Shown here in pieces: positions 46,560 to 60,001 of a stretch of DNA of 64,000 nucleotides (position 1 is its first letter; each line of letters begins with the position of its first letter). Under the pieces are notes generated by a model, which ran no database searches, was not told the origin of the DNA, and saw nothing but the letters and a program-made list of their open reading frames with translations. Origin of the DNA: Nageia nagi (Eukaryota; Pinophyta); NCBI GenBank assembly GCA_050084985.1, contig JBITNC010000001.1, forward strand, positions 82,646,001-82,710,000. The letters run 5' to 3'. A program made the position numbers and the translations under genes.

Positions 46560-46680
46560 ATGGCGATGCTTTCACTACCTCTCAAATTGCATGTGGGTTT
46601 GAACACATCACTACCTCAAAGGAGAACACATCCAACTTCAATTAAGCAATATCCTTCAAAACTTCGAGTTCGATGTTCAG
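46560..46680 (+). CDS. Candidate host gene exon 1 (plastid-transit-like leader)
   Basis: ATG in a favourable plant context (agaaATGGCG) opens a 40-codon frame ending at a strong splice donor, CAG|GTAAGC, at 46,680/46,681, in phase 1. The peptide begins MAMLSLPLKLHVGLNTSLPQ and ends SKLRVRCS. It has Ala after Met, no acidic residue, many Ser, Thr, Arg and Lys, and a V-R-C-S end like that of chloroplast transit peptides near their cleavage site. Family knowledge: nuclear genes for plastid proteins often have such a first exon. I could not find exon 2, so the mature protein is unknown. The intron would have to hold at least 4 kb plus possibly element C. It could also be a dead fragment or a chance frame. 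Confidence 0.5.
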
Positions 46681-49600
46681 GTAAGCCACAGAAATCTGTT
46701 TGTTCTAGTTCTAGAAATTAGCAAATTGAACAATTTGCAAGTAATTTACTATGCTTTTTTAAAATCGCAGTCAGATTGATGTCTGTAGCGCGAAACTCTC
46801 GCTAAGTGGTAATGTTTGTTTCCGTTTGCAATATCTGATATAAAAACAGTTCTTTTTGTTGGAAGCCCTTGTCCAATTATGAAGAATGACTCAATTCTGG
46901 GTGTGTCCTGCTGGGGCAGCATAGACACCCCATTGTTGTGTGTTCATCGTTTTTTCGCATAATGTAAAAATTGAAAAAAACAATGAGCATTGAATACCAA
47001 GAATCAAAATCCCCATTTAGCTTTACACCTAAGGGCAGTAGTTTAATACTTAGACGATCCAGTATTAATTGTACATACCAATCTGTGTGTTTCTATTGTG
47101 TCTGTTTTTTTCTTCTCTGTTGTCCGCTGGATAATTAAATCAAACTGCATATAGCTTGATGAAGTGGAAATTAAAAGGGACATGATGCTTTTGGTTATTA
47201 GACACTTGAACTCACTAAACCAAATGCACGGTAGGAGCTGAGAACAGGTGGGCAACATGCAAGTAGAGGAGAATGCGCGTCTATATGATCAACAACATAA
47301 CAAAATTGTGAGTTACTATCCTTGCATTGGGGTTGTCAAAAATTGAGTTTTTGAGATGGATGGGACCACATGGAAGCCAAGAAAGGTGTGTAGCGGGTTT
47401 GCGGTGTTCGTTGAGTCAAATGCTACACCATCAACTGTGTTTTTGCTATGTGACAATTTTTTTAGGATAGTTGTTGAAGGGCCTAAAGCTAAGTTAGGAA
47501 TTCTCTTGGGTTCTTGTTGAATCATGAACAGAGTTTTGAGCAATAATTCAATTCACCTGATAGCTAAATAATCATTTACAAGTATGTACGTGTGTTACGG
47601 AGAGTATTGAAGGTCTTTTGGCAGGTTTGTATTTCTATGTCACCTTCGAGAAACTAGGAGCTTTCCATGTTTTGGCCATGGAGTTTTATATGCCAGAGGT
47701 TTTCGCATATTAAGTAATGGTGCCCATTTTTGTCTCTGTTTGTTGATGGTCAGTGCTGTTCTTTACTTTTACGTGCCATTCTTTCAATTTGGGCTGCCTA
47801 TTTCAAATTGTAAAGCACTCTAATTGCTGTTCAAAGTTTGTTTCCATGAATAATAACATTGGAAGGATCTGTGATGATTTGTGTTGTCAATTGACCTATA
47901 TTCTGATCAGATTTTGGCATCACTTCACAAGTTCCTAATCTGTGGGAGTTTGAAGAGGGTATATGGCACTCGCGAACAAGGTGAAAAATTAAGGGCTCAT
48001 CTCGAAGGAGTTTCAAAACCTGAAATGGGGAGTCACAAAGATCATTTGTTATATAGATAAAGCAAAAGATTTTACATCCATAGTTGCAAAAAGTGCGATC
48101 AACAATTTGTCATATTGAGAACATACCAACGGTTAATCACGAGGAAACCACATTTTAAAAATATATGGGAATATGCAAAAAATATTAAAGTAAAGTAAAT
48201 TAATACTAACATTCCAGTTATTCATAAGTCGTTTTAAACAGTTAGCCAAATTTGTTTTGCCCCTTTTCAATATTTCATTTTACCATAGCTTTTCCAACTG
48301 CTATTGCTGTTTTCAAGAAATCGACAATTTGTCATTGACCTGGAAAGAATTGGTTTTTTATTGTGATTTTTTGCAGATTTTGGCTAGTATGGTCACATCA
48401 TAGCTTGGTTTGGTGGGATCACTACATCAAGACATTTAGGACAAGGAGCGCCTTTGAAATTGCTCAGAAAAGATAAAATCTCATTGGCTATGATTGGGAG
48501 AATCTTATTAAATGGCAATATCTTTGAGAAAAGAAGGCACAGAGGCTTCAAGAAGATATTTTATAATTAAAACCATAAGCTATCATGTTGTAAATTTCTC
48601 AAAACTGTTGAGCATTGGTGGATACATTGGATGTCCAGCATGTTGATTGCACCGGCAATACTTTTTGAAGCAGAAAACATAGCTGCGGCAAATGTGTAAA
48701 CAACCTGTCCAGAGATGAATGGCTAGAAACACCTGCAATTGAGTCTTTGAAAGCCAAGCCAATGCACTCTAGAGGAAGGATCTATAAGGAAAGATATATC
48801 CAAGTCCAGAAACAATTACAATATCAATGCAGCCCAAAAGGGCAATGATTCCAAAAAATTATTTTGATATTTTGATGTTTGGGTGCATTACAAAGCTACA
48901 TGTGAAATTGCACTTTGAATTGCATCCAAAGAACAACAGGAAGTGATCTAAGAAAGTATGGCCATCAATATTGAGGGGCAAGATGTACTTGTGATTCTGA
49001 TGTTGAAGAGAAGCCTTTATGTACCTTACTAATATTGGAAAGTATAATGCAAAGGCTGTGGTTGAAGACTACAAGATGTCTTCAACTGTCCCCATTGGGA
49101 TGGTCACAAACATCACAAATTGCAGGTTTCAAATGCTGCCTAGCCAAATTTGTTGTAGATCTAGTTATGTTTTTCTAGTGAAGTGTGATATGGTGCTACT
49201 TGTCTATGACGATAGACATAATAAACTATCCATGTAAAGGGGAGGGACATTTTTGCAAAATAAAGAAACAGAAAAATGTGGATAAATGATGTCCTAGTAG
49301 TGATGGTCGTATTGTCTACTAAATGATAATATTCTGCATGGCAGTTTTCAATGACACCTTTGATTGAAAATAATCAACAATTTCAATTAAATTAAGAAAA
49401 CCCACTAGTACAATATTCCTGGGACAACTCTTCCCATTATCCTGTCACCACTTCACTAAGAGGTGTAAAAACTAGTTGTATGTGAACTGTGGCTGTTATC
49501 AGTCCTTTTTTGACATGGCTCTTAAACTTATATGACTATTACATTTTGAGTAATGAAACCAATACTGGAAGAAGATGGGGAGGATGATCCAAATATTAAA

Positions 49601-50640
49601 CCAATCTCTGAAATGTTTAAAAAGTTGATACAAAACAAAAGAGAGGAAAAGTGGTTGATTGGGACGATCAGGCATATGATGTATTAAATGCCACATAGAA
49701 TAGGAGTGCTTCATAAAATATTTGTTATTTATTATAAGATAAGCCATCTTATAGATGATTGTCCATTGAACCTCAAGAAGGAACCTAAAAGAATTGAACC
49801 AAGCTTTCATGATTCGACTCTTTAACTTTTTGAGTGTGTAAAAGTAAAAGAAATGCAAGGAGAGGTACTAATACTGTTGAAACTGCAAGACAATGAGTGA
49901 GAAACCAAAGGTCACCCTATGGTACAATGCAGAAAATGTAGCAAATAGGTACATGAAACTATGTATAAAATGCAGATCAGGTGATCATGAAGACATCTTT
50001 GTCTTAAACTTAAATTGACAAACCTATTTAAGGTTAAGGAACCCCTCATTCAGAGTTTGGCTACAAAATATTCTCCAGATGGGGCTACACACCTTTTTCT
50101 TCAAACAAAGTTATCTCAATGACCTGGTTAGTTCACATAATTACATATTAAAGGTAATGAATCCCTCATAAGTTATGGGGCCTAAAATATTTTCCAGAAG
50201 GGGGTACACACCATTGTCTACAAAGAAGGTTATCTCAATGACCTATAATTCACATAATTACTGGAGGAGTTACCTCTCACTTCATCATACACGGAACATG
50301 GTAAGTCATATCTAATAATCTCATCCCTGCTATGTTGCACTCACTTTCTATTCAGCATTCATGTCTACCTTCTGTTATATATTTTGCTTTATTTTAATTC
50401 AAAACATCCTTGAACAGCATTTTCTTATCTAGAAAAGGTTTCCTAAATCTTACAATTTTTCCTTAGAGAAACATTCTGGTAATAAATTGGCTGGAAAGAA
50501 ATTCTTCAAGAAACATATAAATAGATACTTTGTATTCACAATGACATCTTGAATTATTGTATTTAGTCCTTAAAATTTTTTATGGTGTTGTCATTGAAAA
50601 TTCTTCTCAAAATTCCAATGGAGCCTTATTTGAAAGGTTT
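46681..50640 (+). other. Presumed intron or intergenic DNA before element C
   Basis: About 4 kb of ordinary unique-looking sequence, less AT-rich than the transposon deserts. Short open pieces (47,316-47,543 minus; 49,019-49,237 plus; 49,499-49,858 minus) show no recognised domain. If the exon at 46,560 is real, this is the start of its first intron. Confidence 0.4.
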
Positions 50641-50645
50641 GAGTC
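50641..50645. repeat. Target site duplication of element C (left)
   Basis: gagtc directly before the 5' LTR, identical to 61,299-61,303. Confidence 0.85.
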
Positions 50646-50819
50646 TGTTAGGAATATTTCATCATAGCCTTAGCCATCTCTTCTAATTTGTTATTGTCTT
50701 GTACTGTGTGTATAGATTTTGTGATTATCTATTGATACATGGGATTCATCATGAGTAACATGTATAAATATATCTCTGATAATACAGTATGTTCTACCGC
50801 AGTATCTTGAAATCTTTCA
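50646..50819 (+). repeat. Element C 5' LTR
   Basis: 174 bases from tgttaggaat to aatctttca, with tataaatata near 50,763. Very short for a copia LTR, though short LTRs are known in some copia lineages. Confidence 0.85.
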
Positions 50820-50832
50820 TGGTATCAGAGCT
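50820..50832 (+). other. Primer binding site of element C
   Basis: tggtatcagagct directly follows the LTR and matches the initiator tRNA-Met site used by plant copia elements. Confidence 0.92.
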
Positions 50833-53639
50833 GGCTATGGGTTGGTGAGGTTATTCTCCCACCTAGTTATGGAGAAATCTAATTCTATTTCTCTGTTGTA
50901 ACAATATGTAAATATTAAAATAGGTATGATTAAAGTGTAGTAGAATAGTGTGCGCAAGAGTCAACGTATGGCGGGCAATAGTGCAGAGAATTCGGTGGCC
51001 AATGGAGAGCGTATTTTCAATGGCAGATCCCCTAGATAATGAATGAGAATGAGAGCGTGATGTGCTTTCTGGTGCAAGTCTCCTTCCAAATGCAGTGCTG
51101 AAGAGACAGACATGTGTGGGGGATGCTGCGATGTTATGAACATTATGTAATGCACATAGACCCCTTTCTCTATAGTATATACAGTGTAGTGATGGTGGTG
51201 GTGTGGTGATGTGCACAGTGTAGAGGGGTGGTGGGTATTCTTCTTGCAAGAAGAATGTGTGATGACGCCCAACAAACAACCTGAATGTAGTCACAACTTG
51301 TGAGTTTGTTGAAGGCAGATATGTAGGGTATTGACTACAACGAACGACAACATTAACATGATGACAAACATGATATTTGTTGATGGAGTTGATACAAAAT
51401 GGAGTCTAACCCTGGTGAGTAAAGAGAGCCAGAAATGCACCCATGAAGTTAGCATCAATAGAGTATATAGTTGGCAGATAATGATCACATGGCAGCATTG
51501 TTGATTAGTGACAAGTTCCCAAATTGATGGGCAGTTAGTTAGAAGATGCCCACGACAAGTCTAACGATGCACATAATGATGAGTGATATCTTCAATGGGT
51601 GGGAATCAACTTAGGATAGAGTAGATTATGATGCCAACTATTTTTCAAATGGTAGCACTTGGAGGCCCGACAGAGCTCCAACGGTTGGTCATTGATCCAC
51701 CATCTCGTGTGTTACCACAGTGTGTTGGGGTGTTTTTCTTTCCACTTACGAAGACCATTTAAGTGATAACTGGGAAAGGACATCCAACATGTGAGTGAGG
51801 TTGTGTTACTAATCCCCGCTTGAAAGGATTGGTTACCCCAAGGTTTCTGGTATCATGAGGAGTCTAAGGCGACTATGACGATAACTATACTTGGAATACT
51901 CGGTGGGAGAATAGAGGTAGCAACAATTAACCATGTTTGCTGTGGGCATTGGAGTTGTCTTCCACCTATTGAGAGTATAGAAGTTTGATAGTAAACAAAA
52001 AGAAAAATAACAAAGTAAAGGAAAAAGAAATGGAAAATGGAGATGATGGCTTACGAGGTGAGTTCATTCATAGACAAGTTCAACGATGGTGTAGTGGCTA
52101 GATAACTCTCTTCCCAGGTTGATCATGAAACGTTTACCCACTTATCCGATTCTACCACAAATGACCAAGTCCAAATTGCGAGTAGAAGGAGCCTATAGCA
52201 GTGTTGTCAATGACAAAACATGGGCAACATCTCAAGCCAAACGACATAGAAAGAATTTCACTAGCATGCATCCATTTTCATGCGAAAGAGTGGACAATGT
52301 CTATCAAATGGCAATCATACAACTTCATAAGATATTCAACCATCTTTCTAACAAGCCTACACTTGCAAGAAATGTACACAAGTCACATAATAACCATAAG
52401 AAAACACTAAGTACAAAGATTCAAATCCACAATCCTATAAAATGAAACAAGTCCTGATTTGATTAATTCATGCACAAGATTCGCTTACAAGAGTCACAAG
52501 GTTCTAAAACAAAACTACATTAGTTTCCCCTCTTGGGCAAATGATCATCCTCTTCTTCAAAATGAGCCCTCTAGGGCTATTTATAGTTTTTTGGTAGAAA
52601 ACCTTAACCCTAATGCAAATTCAAATGAAATTCACCTAAATTAACTCTAATTATCATCGATCCAATAAAAACATGTCACATGGCATTATAGGATTAGATC
52701 CAGCACTTGTGGGAGCAAATCTTCATCCGTCACAAGGCTTTAACAAAAATATATAAAATTTGGAGTCCAAAATAGCTAAATTATGCATAAAATAAAAAGT
52801 AAATTAAAAATATTGCATCCAAGATGCAACACCTTTCATCAACTAGTGCCCATGAGTTCAACTGCTCCATTCATTTTTGCAATAATTGAGTTGGAGCCTT
52901 CACCATTTGCTTGTTGAAAATGTCCTTGTTCTTGAGTGGTCACCCCGTCTTGAAGATTGTATGACTTTGGAATTGTGTCCGCTTTTTCAAGGCTCAACTT
53001 TGCCTGGCTCTCCTCTAGTTTCTATGCCAACCTTTGTATTTCTTTGATTCGTTCAATTCACTTGGTCTTAATTTCGCCAATTTCCATCTTATGAGTATGA
53101 GTCTCCAAGTCTTGAGATTTTTTTTTATCCTTGTTCAGGAAGACCTTGGTGACTAACAACGTATTATTAATCTTGAAGATGAACTTGCTCACATATTAAG
53201 TCTTTGTGGACTCATCTTTCACCCTTTGGCTAGGGTCTTCGTGCAATGCTCTCATTGATGTTGCAAGGTCAATATTAAATTTATTCTTTGATGAGGCACC
53301 ATTGGTAGTTACTACTCTCTCTGGCTTGAGCTCCTTTTCCTATACCTTAGAGTTTGTCTTCGCCATTTGATGCTTGGTGCGGAATAATGTCTCGGATGCC
53401 TTAATGAAGAGTAGATGCTTCCTTGACTCACTTTGAGGATCCCAAAAGAGTTTGTCTGTCTTGATGTTCTAGTGAATTTGAAAGTGGACAGTAAACTTGT
53501 GATGCAAGAATGAAGACGAACTTCCCCTTTTGTAGGTGCTTACTAGGGTTTTTTGGGGAAAATTAGCTAGCCACCTAGGGATTTGTGCTTTCTACCGATA
53601 GACACGGTTTTGTAAGCAATTTGGCACAAAATTCTAGGT
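50833..53639. other. Element C interior without a recognised gene
   Basis: The open frames at 50,863-51,294 (minus) and 52,119-52,445 (plus) show no domain. A minus-strand LTR-like patch with CTATAAATAG at 52,577-52,586 and a TAGGGCTC..CTCATTTTGAAG context suggests a decayed nested element. Confidence 0.45.
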
Positions 53640-55160
53640 TGGTTATCTCCTAAAGGAAAGCACAAGAGGGAAAAGAGCCTTGAAAGCATTCATGAGAGGC
53701 AAGGAAGGTTGGGCACGAGTGTGAGGGAGGACAAACTTGTTGTCTCTTGGTGGGCTTGCGTTGGGAGGAATGTGGGATCCTTAGTTGGGTTGGTGCAAGT
53801 CATGAAGAGGTCATAGATGTTGTCTGGGCATGGACTTGCGCTATGGAGGTAAATTCATATTCAATGCAAATTTTGGACATCATGTCATGGCTGAAGCATG
53901 TGCTTGGAGGCTTGGCGCAAGTGTCAAAAGGTCATCAACCTTGTCCTGGTGAAGACATGCACCAAGAAGATGAGTGTGAGCCTAGCATATGTGTTAAGAG
54001 GGTCAAGAGGTTGTCTTTCTTGGAGTTTGCACTTAAGAAGAAGAAATGTAAGCCCTATGCAAGGTTTAGGGAAGACAAGATGGGTGTCTCAGGTTGGATT
54101 TGCTCCAAAAGGAGTGAGGACAAGCCTAGCACAAGTCTTCTGGGAGTCAACAACTTTGTCTTTGTCTGGACTTGCGTCAAGAATGGATATGTTTTTGACT
54201 CGTGATTTATCTCTCTTTTGGGGACCTTATGCTAATGGGGAAGGATTTCCTAGGCTGATGCATGTCCAGAGGAGGTCAAGGCATGTGTCTAGATGAGGAT
54301 ATGTGCCAAGGTTGAAGCCTTGAATCCCAACGCAAGCTCCTTGAGGGTCAAGGTGGGTGTCTTAGGTGAGGGTTGCACCTAGGAAGGATGAGTTTTCTCT
54401 TGCACAAGCCTTGAGGGGAACAACACTAGTGTCTAGGTCCACACTTGCGCTAGGAAGAAGGGATAAGAACCCAACGCAAGTCTTCTAGAGGTGGAGGTGG
54501 TTGTCTTGGTCCATGCTTGCTCCTGAATAAGGAAGTGTTGGCCCAATGCAAGTCTAGAAGAGGTCAACATGTTTGTTTTGGCTTGCACCTGCGCTTGGAG
54601 ATGTGCATTTGAGCTTGGCGTAGGTCCTCATGGATTCATGAAGCTTTTCTCCACCCAAACTTTCACCTAGGAGAGATATGCTCTATTCTTAGCCAAAATT
54701 TATCTTTATTACCCAAAATTGTCCTCTAGAGACCCTGGAGTGCTAGCGCAAGCCTTGAGGGAGACAAGAAGGTTGTCTTGGGCCACATGAGCACCAGGGA
54801 GGTATCCATGATCTGGGCGCACATCGTGGAGAAGATAAGATGTTTTATCATGTCAAACCTGCACTAGTGTATAGGAGGGGTTTTTATGCCTGGTACTTAG
54901 TCAATTTCTTCCTTTGTCATTTATATGAGTGTTTGGAATGTTGTCGTAGGTATTGGAGGAGTTAAAGCGAATGTCTTAGTTTGCATTGGCGCCAAAGGGG
55001 AAAAGACAAGCCCAACGTAAGTCTCCATGAGGTCAAGGATCATGTCTCCCTCCAAGCATGCACCAAGGCAAAAAGTACTCCATACTTAGTCAAATTTGAT
55101 TCCGGTTGCTCGAAATGATCATTCGAAGCTCTTAGAAATCTAGCACAAGTCTCGGGAGAG
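53640..55160 (+). repeat. Degenerate tandem array, tier 1, in element C
   Basis: Units of roughly 65-95 bases are built around acttgcgc..aggaag, gagcccaacgcaagtc and gaggtcaa.a..ttgtcttgg. More than a dozen divergent copies are present. The long plus-strand frames at 53,747-54,296 are repeat artefacts. Confidence 0.75.
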
Positions 55161-55479
55161 ACACAAAGGTTGTATCCAAGAAGACATGCACTTGAAGACG
55201 ATGTTGTACTTGCACAACACACCCCAAGATGCAACATTTTGGGGACCCTACTTTTTTTGAAGGCAATGGATGACATTGCCCGAAGATGACTAGACGATGG
55301 TCGGAATGGAGAATCAGAGGGGCCAAGTGATGAAGCAGTACACGCAAGTACCCCCAAAGGCACCAAGGTAGTCCAAAGCATCCAGCGGCCATTAATGGCC
55401 CAGTTTCAAGCAACATCAAGTCGGAAGCAGTTTTGGATCATGACAGTGACCAGGAAGTTTTTCACAAAGTGGCCAACAA

Positions 55480-56175
55480 AGTGAAAAAGGCGTGTATTTG
55501 CAGCATTTGAGTGCAAGAGTGTCAAGTTGACAAAAAAGATGCATTTTTGCAAAGACTGTGCTCACAGGTGCCTAGTGCAACAGAAAGGCGTGTTTTTTCA
55601 TAATTTGAGCGCAAAGGTACCTAAGTGAGAAAAATGAGCGTTTTTGTCAAGTTTGAGTTTGGGTGCCTTGAAAATGACAAGGATGATAGAAATGGACGTT
55701 TTTGTCAAAGTTGACCCCGTAAAGCTGAAAAAGGGCAAGTATGGTAGAAAAGTGCATTTTGGTCACTTTTGAGCTCGGAAATGATCAGTATGGTAAAAAT
55801 GTGTGTTTTTGCACAGTTTGATCCGAAAAGCTCAGAAATGACCAAAAGCGATGATTTGAGACCAAAATGGGTAGAAATGTCGGAAAGGGTCATTTTTTCA
55901 CACTTGGGCCTGGAAATTCCGGAAATGGGCAAAATTGAATATTTTAAGCCCAGAAATGTTTGAAATGATGTAAAATGGCAACTTTGAGCTCGAAAAAGCA
56001 AAAATGGTTGTTTTTGCACCGTTTGAGCTCAAAAATCACCGAAAATGCAAAGTTTGAGCTCAAAGGTGCCGGAAAGGACGTTTTGATCTACTCTGAGTTT
56101 GAAAACACCGAGAGTGGTTGGAAATGCAGGGATTGAGTCTGAAATGGATCGAAAGTGCAAGTTTGAGTACCCTTA
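55480..56175 (+). repeat. Degenerate tandem array, tier 2, in element C
   Basis: About ten units of roughly 60-70 bases with tttgagctc.gaaa.tg.c and aaaatg..cgtttttg.ca. Both strands carry spurious open frames here. Confidence 0.75.
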
Positions 56176-56199
56176 GCCCCAGACTATTTTTCCAAGGTG

Positions 56200-57200
56200 T
56201 CGAAGACCCAAGGGAAAAATGGTGCATGTTTCTCATAGATAAATATAAATGGTATCGGAATTCAATTCTAAGAGCGTATTCAAAGAGATAAGGTGAATTC
56301 TATCACAATTAGGACTCAAAATTTTTTATTTTGACCAAGTCTAAGGCACTCAAAGGCTAGGCTCAATTTTTCAACCTATGGGAAATCCATAGAAGTGCAT
56401 TTTGGCACCTAGAAAGTGGAAAAAAACAAAATGAAATCTAAATGCATGAGTGAGTCGAAATGATGGTTCTAAGCAACATTAGGTCTCGAAATTTTTGGTT
56501 TTGAGCAAGTAAAGACCCCTAGAATGCTAGACGCAAGTTTCTAGATTTTTCCAAATCCATTGGCATGAAAAATGGTGCCTAGAATGACAAGATAGAAAGT
56601 TTTTTTACCAAAAATCAAGTTTAAATGCTTGAGACCAAGGAAAACATGATTGCAAACACATTTAGGTCTCAAAATGTTCGATTTTGAGCACATTTGAGCA
56701 CCCTAAAGCCTAGGTGCAGGTTTCCAAGGCTATGGAAATCCAATGGGATGAAATCTAGCACCTAGAAACAAGAAATTTGATAAGTTTTAGTCAAAACTCA
56801 AGTTTGAGGGGTCTAATGGGTGTAAAATGTGATTTCTAGCACATTTAGGTCTTGAAATTTTCAAAATTGAGCAAGTTTTGACCCTCCAAAGGCTAGGCAC
56901 AGGTTTGCTAATGTTTCCAAATCCATAGGAGTGATTTCTAGCGCCTAACTTGGAGGGATAAGTGAAAAGTACATTAAAAATTGATCCCAAGGTGACCATT
57001 AGGTGAAAAACCCCATTTTGAGCACATTTAGAACTACAAAATTTCGATTTTGAGCAATGGAAAGGCACCTAAAAGGCAGGCACAGGTTTTCATGCCATTA
57101 GAAATCCAATGGGATGAATTCTAGCACCTAAGATGAAGAAGATTCAAGTTTTTGATCAAAGGAGGTGCCTCAAAAAGCTAGGTGCTGATTTTCAAACCTA
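56200..57200 (+). repeat. Tandem array, tier 3 (~180 bp), in element C
   Basis: Five to six diverged units share cattaggtctc.aaattttt, gattttgagcaag, ggctaggc.caggttt and aaatccat.gg. Starts fall near 56,230, 56,411, 56,582, 56,765, 56,945 and 57,125. A TATA-like ctataaatac follows at 57,307. Confidence 0.8.
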
Positions 57201-58068
57201 TGGAGTGTTTGGAGGTTCCAAAACCTTAAGAAACATGCAAAATGCACCTATAGAGCACTTTTTAGGTCAAAAATGCCCTAAGGAGCATGCAAAAGGCACA
57301 AAAACCCTATAAATACCCCCCTAAGCATGTCATTTGCTCCATAACACTCTCCTTGAGCCTCCATGCACCCATTTTTGAGCAAAATCCTCACAAAACCTCA
57401 TAGACTTGTTCAAAAACTTGAAATTTGCTCACAAGATCCAAAATAACCCCAAACCTTTTCAATGTTTTTCAAAAACCTTAGAATCTCATCCTCTATCCAT
57501 CCATAAGGTCAAATCCACTTTTTAAAATTTTTCCAAATTTCAGACCCCTCGTATCTTTTGGCCATTTTCAAGCTTTTTGAAAAAACATGAAAAAACTTAA
57601 AAAATGTTTTTTCAAGGTCTAAAAACTCCCAAATTTTGAAAGATCCAAACTTCGAAGTGAATACCAAACTAAAAGACCTCATATAGAAGAGCAGCCTTCA
57701 TCATTCACTTCCCCGAACGAAGCTTGAAAACCCACTTTGCATCCCCATCTTTCCAAGCTTCGAAGCCACCAAAGCCTATCAAAAAATGAATACATGGGCT
57801 AAAAAAAACAGCGAGTTATATCAAACCTCGAAAACTTGAAATTTTTCTTTGAGACTTGGCCACAAGCCTCCTAGATTTATTTGCTAACACCCCATGAACT
57901 TGTTTCTGAATTTCAACAACCTTCAAAAATCCCCGAAAATCCACAAGCCTCTCGAAACCCCAAAAATAGGCCAAAATTTAGCTAACTCATTTTTGCTTCA
58001 AAATTGCTCCAGATGCACCCAGTATCTCTCTCAACAGCTTTTGTACTTCACAGGCTTCATATAATGAG
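57201..58068. other. Element C interior, possible internal promoter
   Basis: ctataaatacc (57,307-57,317) is followed by a C/T-rich stretch like an LTR leader. No coding region was recognised. From 57,420 on the sequence is rich in aaaa and cttca and is probably untranslated. Confidence 0.4.
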
Positions 58069-58795
58069 CGTTACTAATAGGAACAAGGAACTCTAAATAA
58101 AGAGGATCATGAAGACTAGCATCATCACCCTAGAGCAAAGAGGGAAGGTTGCACTTCCTGCAGCCACACTAGTAGATGGCCTTGGACAGATTAAAGACAC
58201 TGACTAGGCACACACTAATCCCGTCAAGTCATTAGAAAAGATGGCTAGGATCCCACATGAATAGTTACTCAACGACACACTTACTTAGTCCAGGATTGTT
58301 GAATCCTCTATGACACTGATGGCATCCAAATACTAGACTTCACAATGGAGGGAATAGAGAGCGCCTTTGCATGGAGCAACGAGGGCATCATATTCACCAT
58401 GATAGACTTCGTCAAATTCTTCAATAGCATGACAAAGCCAAGTAATCTAATCAGAGACTGGTTGGTTGACAAATTCAAAGGTTTTAAGGCAAAGGCCTTA
58501 AGCCAACCAAAGAGAACAAATTTCTATCTTACAGTCTCTACCATTATCAGCATGTTGTGTTGAATAACAGGGAAAGAAAATGATCAAGGATTACGAAAGG
58601 AGTTTGTCAACTTCATATGTCATATTAGCAGAGGCAAGAGAAATCTTTTTGGGCACCAACTTCGAGGAAGAAATCACGTTTGCAAACTGCAAGTCAACTA
58701 CCATAATTTTTGTCATCTTCAAAAATTTTGTAAATCAATTAGCCAAGAAAGTTGAGCACCAAAACTCGACTAACCTTGCTCTCATGATCTATTAA
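58069..58795 (+). pseudogene. Unrecognised broken coding region in element C
   Basis: Two plus-strand pieces (58,345-58,563, starting MEGIESAFAWSNEGIIFTMI; 58,580-58,795, starting MIKDYERSLSTSYVILAEAR) in different frames have a balanced residue composition unlike the repeat-derived frames nearby. Upstream reading contains several stops. I see no catalytic motif. Its position after a TATA-like box suggests the first gene of a nested element, perhaps a gag-like or extra ORF. Confidence 0.35.
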
Positions 58796-58915
58796 CCTGG
58801 CAAGTAGAGCACCCAAAGTCAGCTAACTTAGTCGTAGGAGGCAAATATGTTATATTTTAATATATTTTTTATAGAATTAAAGCAATACTTGGGAACCCTA
58901 GAAATTCTATAAATA

Positions 58916-58925
58916 GACCCTATGG
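58916..58925 (+). promoter_or_regulatory. LTR-like TATA box in element C interior
   Basis: ctataaatag is followed after about 110 bases by gctaatacaaagtggtgact. It may belong to the LTR of a nested element oriented rightward whose boundaries I could not fix. Confidence 0.4.
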
Positions 58926-60001
58926 GGTCACTTTTAGGTAGAATGAAAATTTGAAGAAGTTAAAATTTTTTGTAAAAGAAGAAAATTATGGAAACTTTTC
59001 TGTAACTCTTTTACATGCTAATACAAAGTGGTGACTTAATTTCTCAAGTGATTTGTCAAACGTGAAGTGGTGAATGGGATTCATTTTGTGGCTTTCTTTC
59101 ATGATTCAAATATTTTCGTTTCTTTCCTTGAAAACTTGAGAGTTTTAGGAAAAAATAGTTGTTCAAACTTTTAAAAATATTTTGGATTGCTTTGAGTTTG
59201 TCACCTTTCGCCTCTTGCACTCTTAAACAAATGTATTCTGAAACTATTTCTTTTCTACATCCTATTTGGAGCTCTCATTCAAACCTGGTTTCGAAAGCGC
59301 GCATTCTATGCTAAGTTGCTTTGATTTCATCGGTCCTATTTGCAGAGTACCGACAGTCAGTTTCACCTTGTGCTTTAGATTCAAAGTTGATTGGACAATA
59401 GTCATTCACTTTGAACTAGATTGAATGGATGAGAACTTCATGATCGATCAGAAAACGTCTTATTTTAGACAATTCTTTGTTGTGACAGTCGTCTTGTGAT
59501 CTAACCAGTATTAGATCATTCTGACCTTTTTATTTGTTTTCATTTGCTTATTTTACCTTTCCTACATTCGTTTTTTATAAAACCAAAGCAACTTTCAATC
59601 ACAACAAAAACACCTTGTCCCTAAAAAAAAGCCATGAGTTAATAGCCCCTACCTCTATCAAACTAGTTGAGTTCATTCCCCTAGATCATATAAAATTGTG
59701 CTACTTCAATGGGAACACGAACAAACCTTGGGGTTTCAATCCTTTCAAGAGGAGGTAAGTTACGCTATCTCACCTAATTGTTGGGGGCTTTCTCCTTCTC
59801 AATCATGTGTAGGTGATCATAGGCAGGTAGGAAAGGTTTCCATCCCAACAGACGACTTAGCCAAAATTTTGGTCCCCTACTTCCAGAAGTTCAATTTTGA
59901 TTATTTTTTGCCAATCTTATTCTCCAACACCCCTTGATCTCAAGACACCATTAGCTTGGTCACTCTACCTAAGCGACTCCTTATTGCCAAAATTTGTGGG
60001 T

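Noticed and set aside
48610-48705. Short plus-strand frame that looked like a transporter segment (SSMLIAPAILFEAENIAAAN)
   Set aside because: Only about 40 codons, flanked by stops, no splice sites in phase, and no second motif of the suspected family.
50863-51294. 143-residue minus-strand frame rich in His and Thr
   Set aside because: No domain, overlapped by another long frame, and located in the leader of element C directly after the PBS on the opposite strand.
53747-54296. Two overlapping plus-strand frames of 152 and 132 residues
   Set aside because: Both lie fully within the degenerate tandem array, and their residue patterns repeat with the DNA unit.
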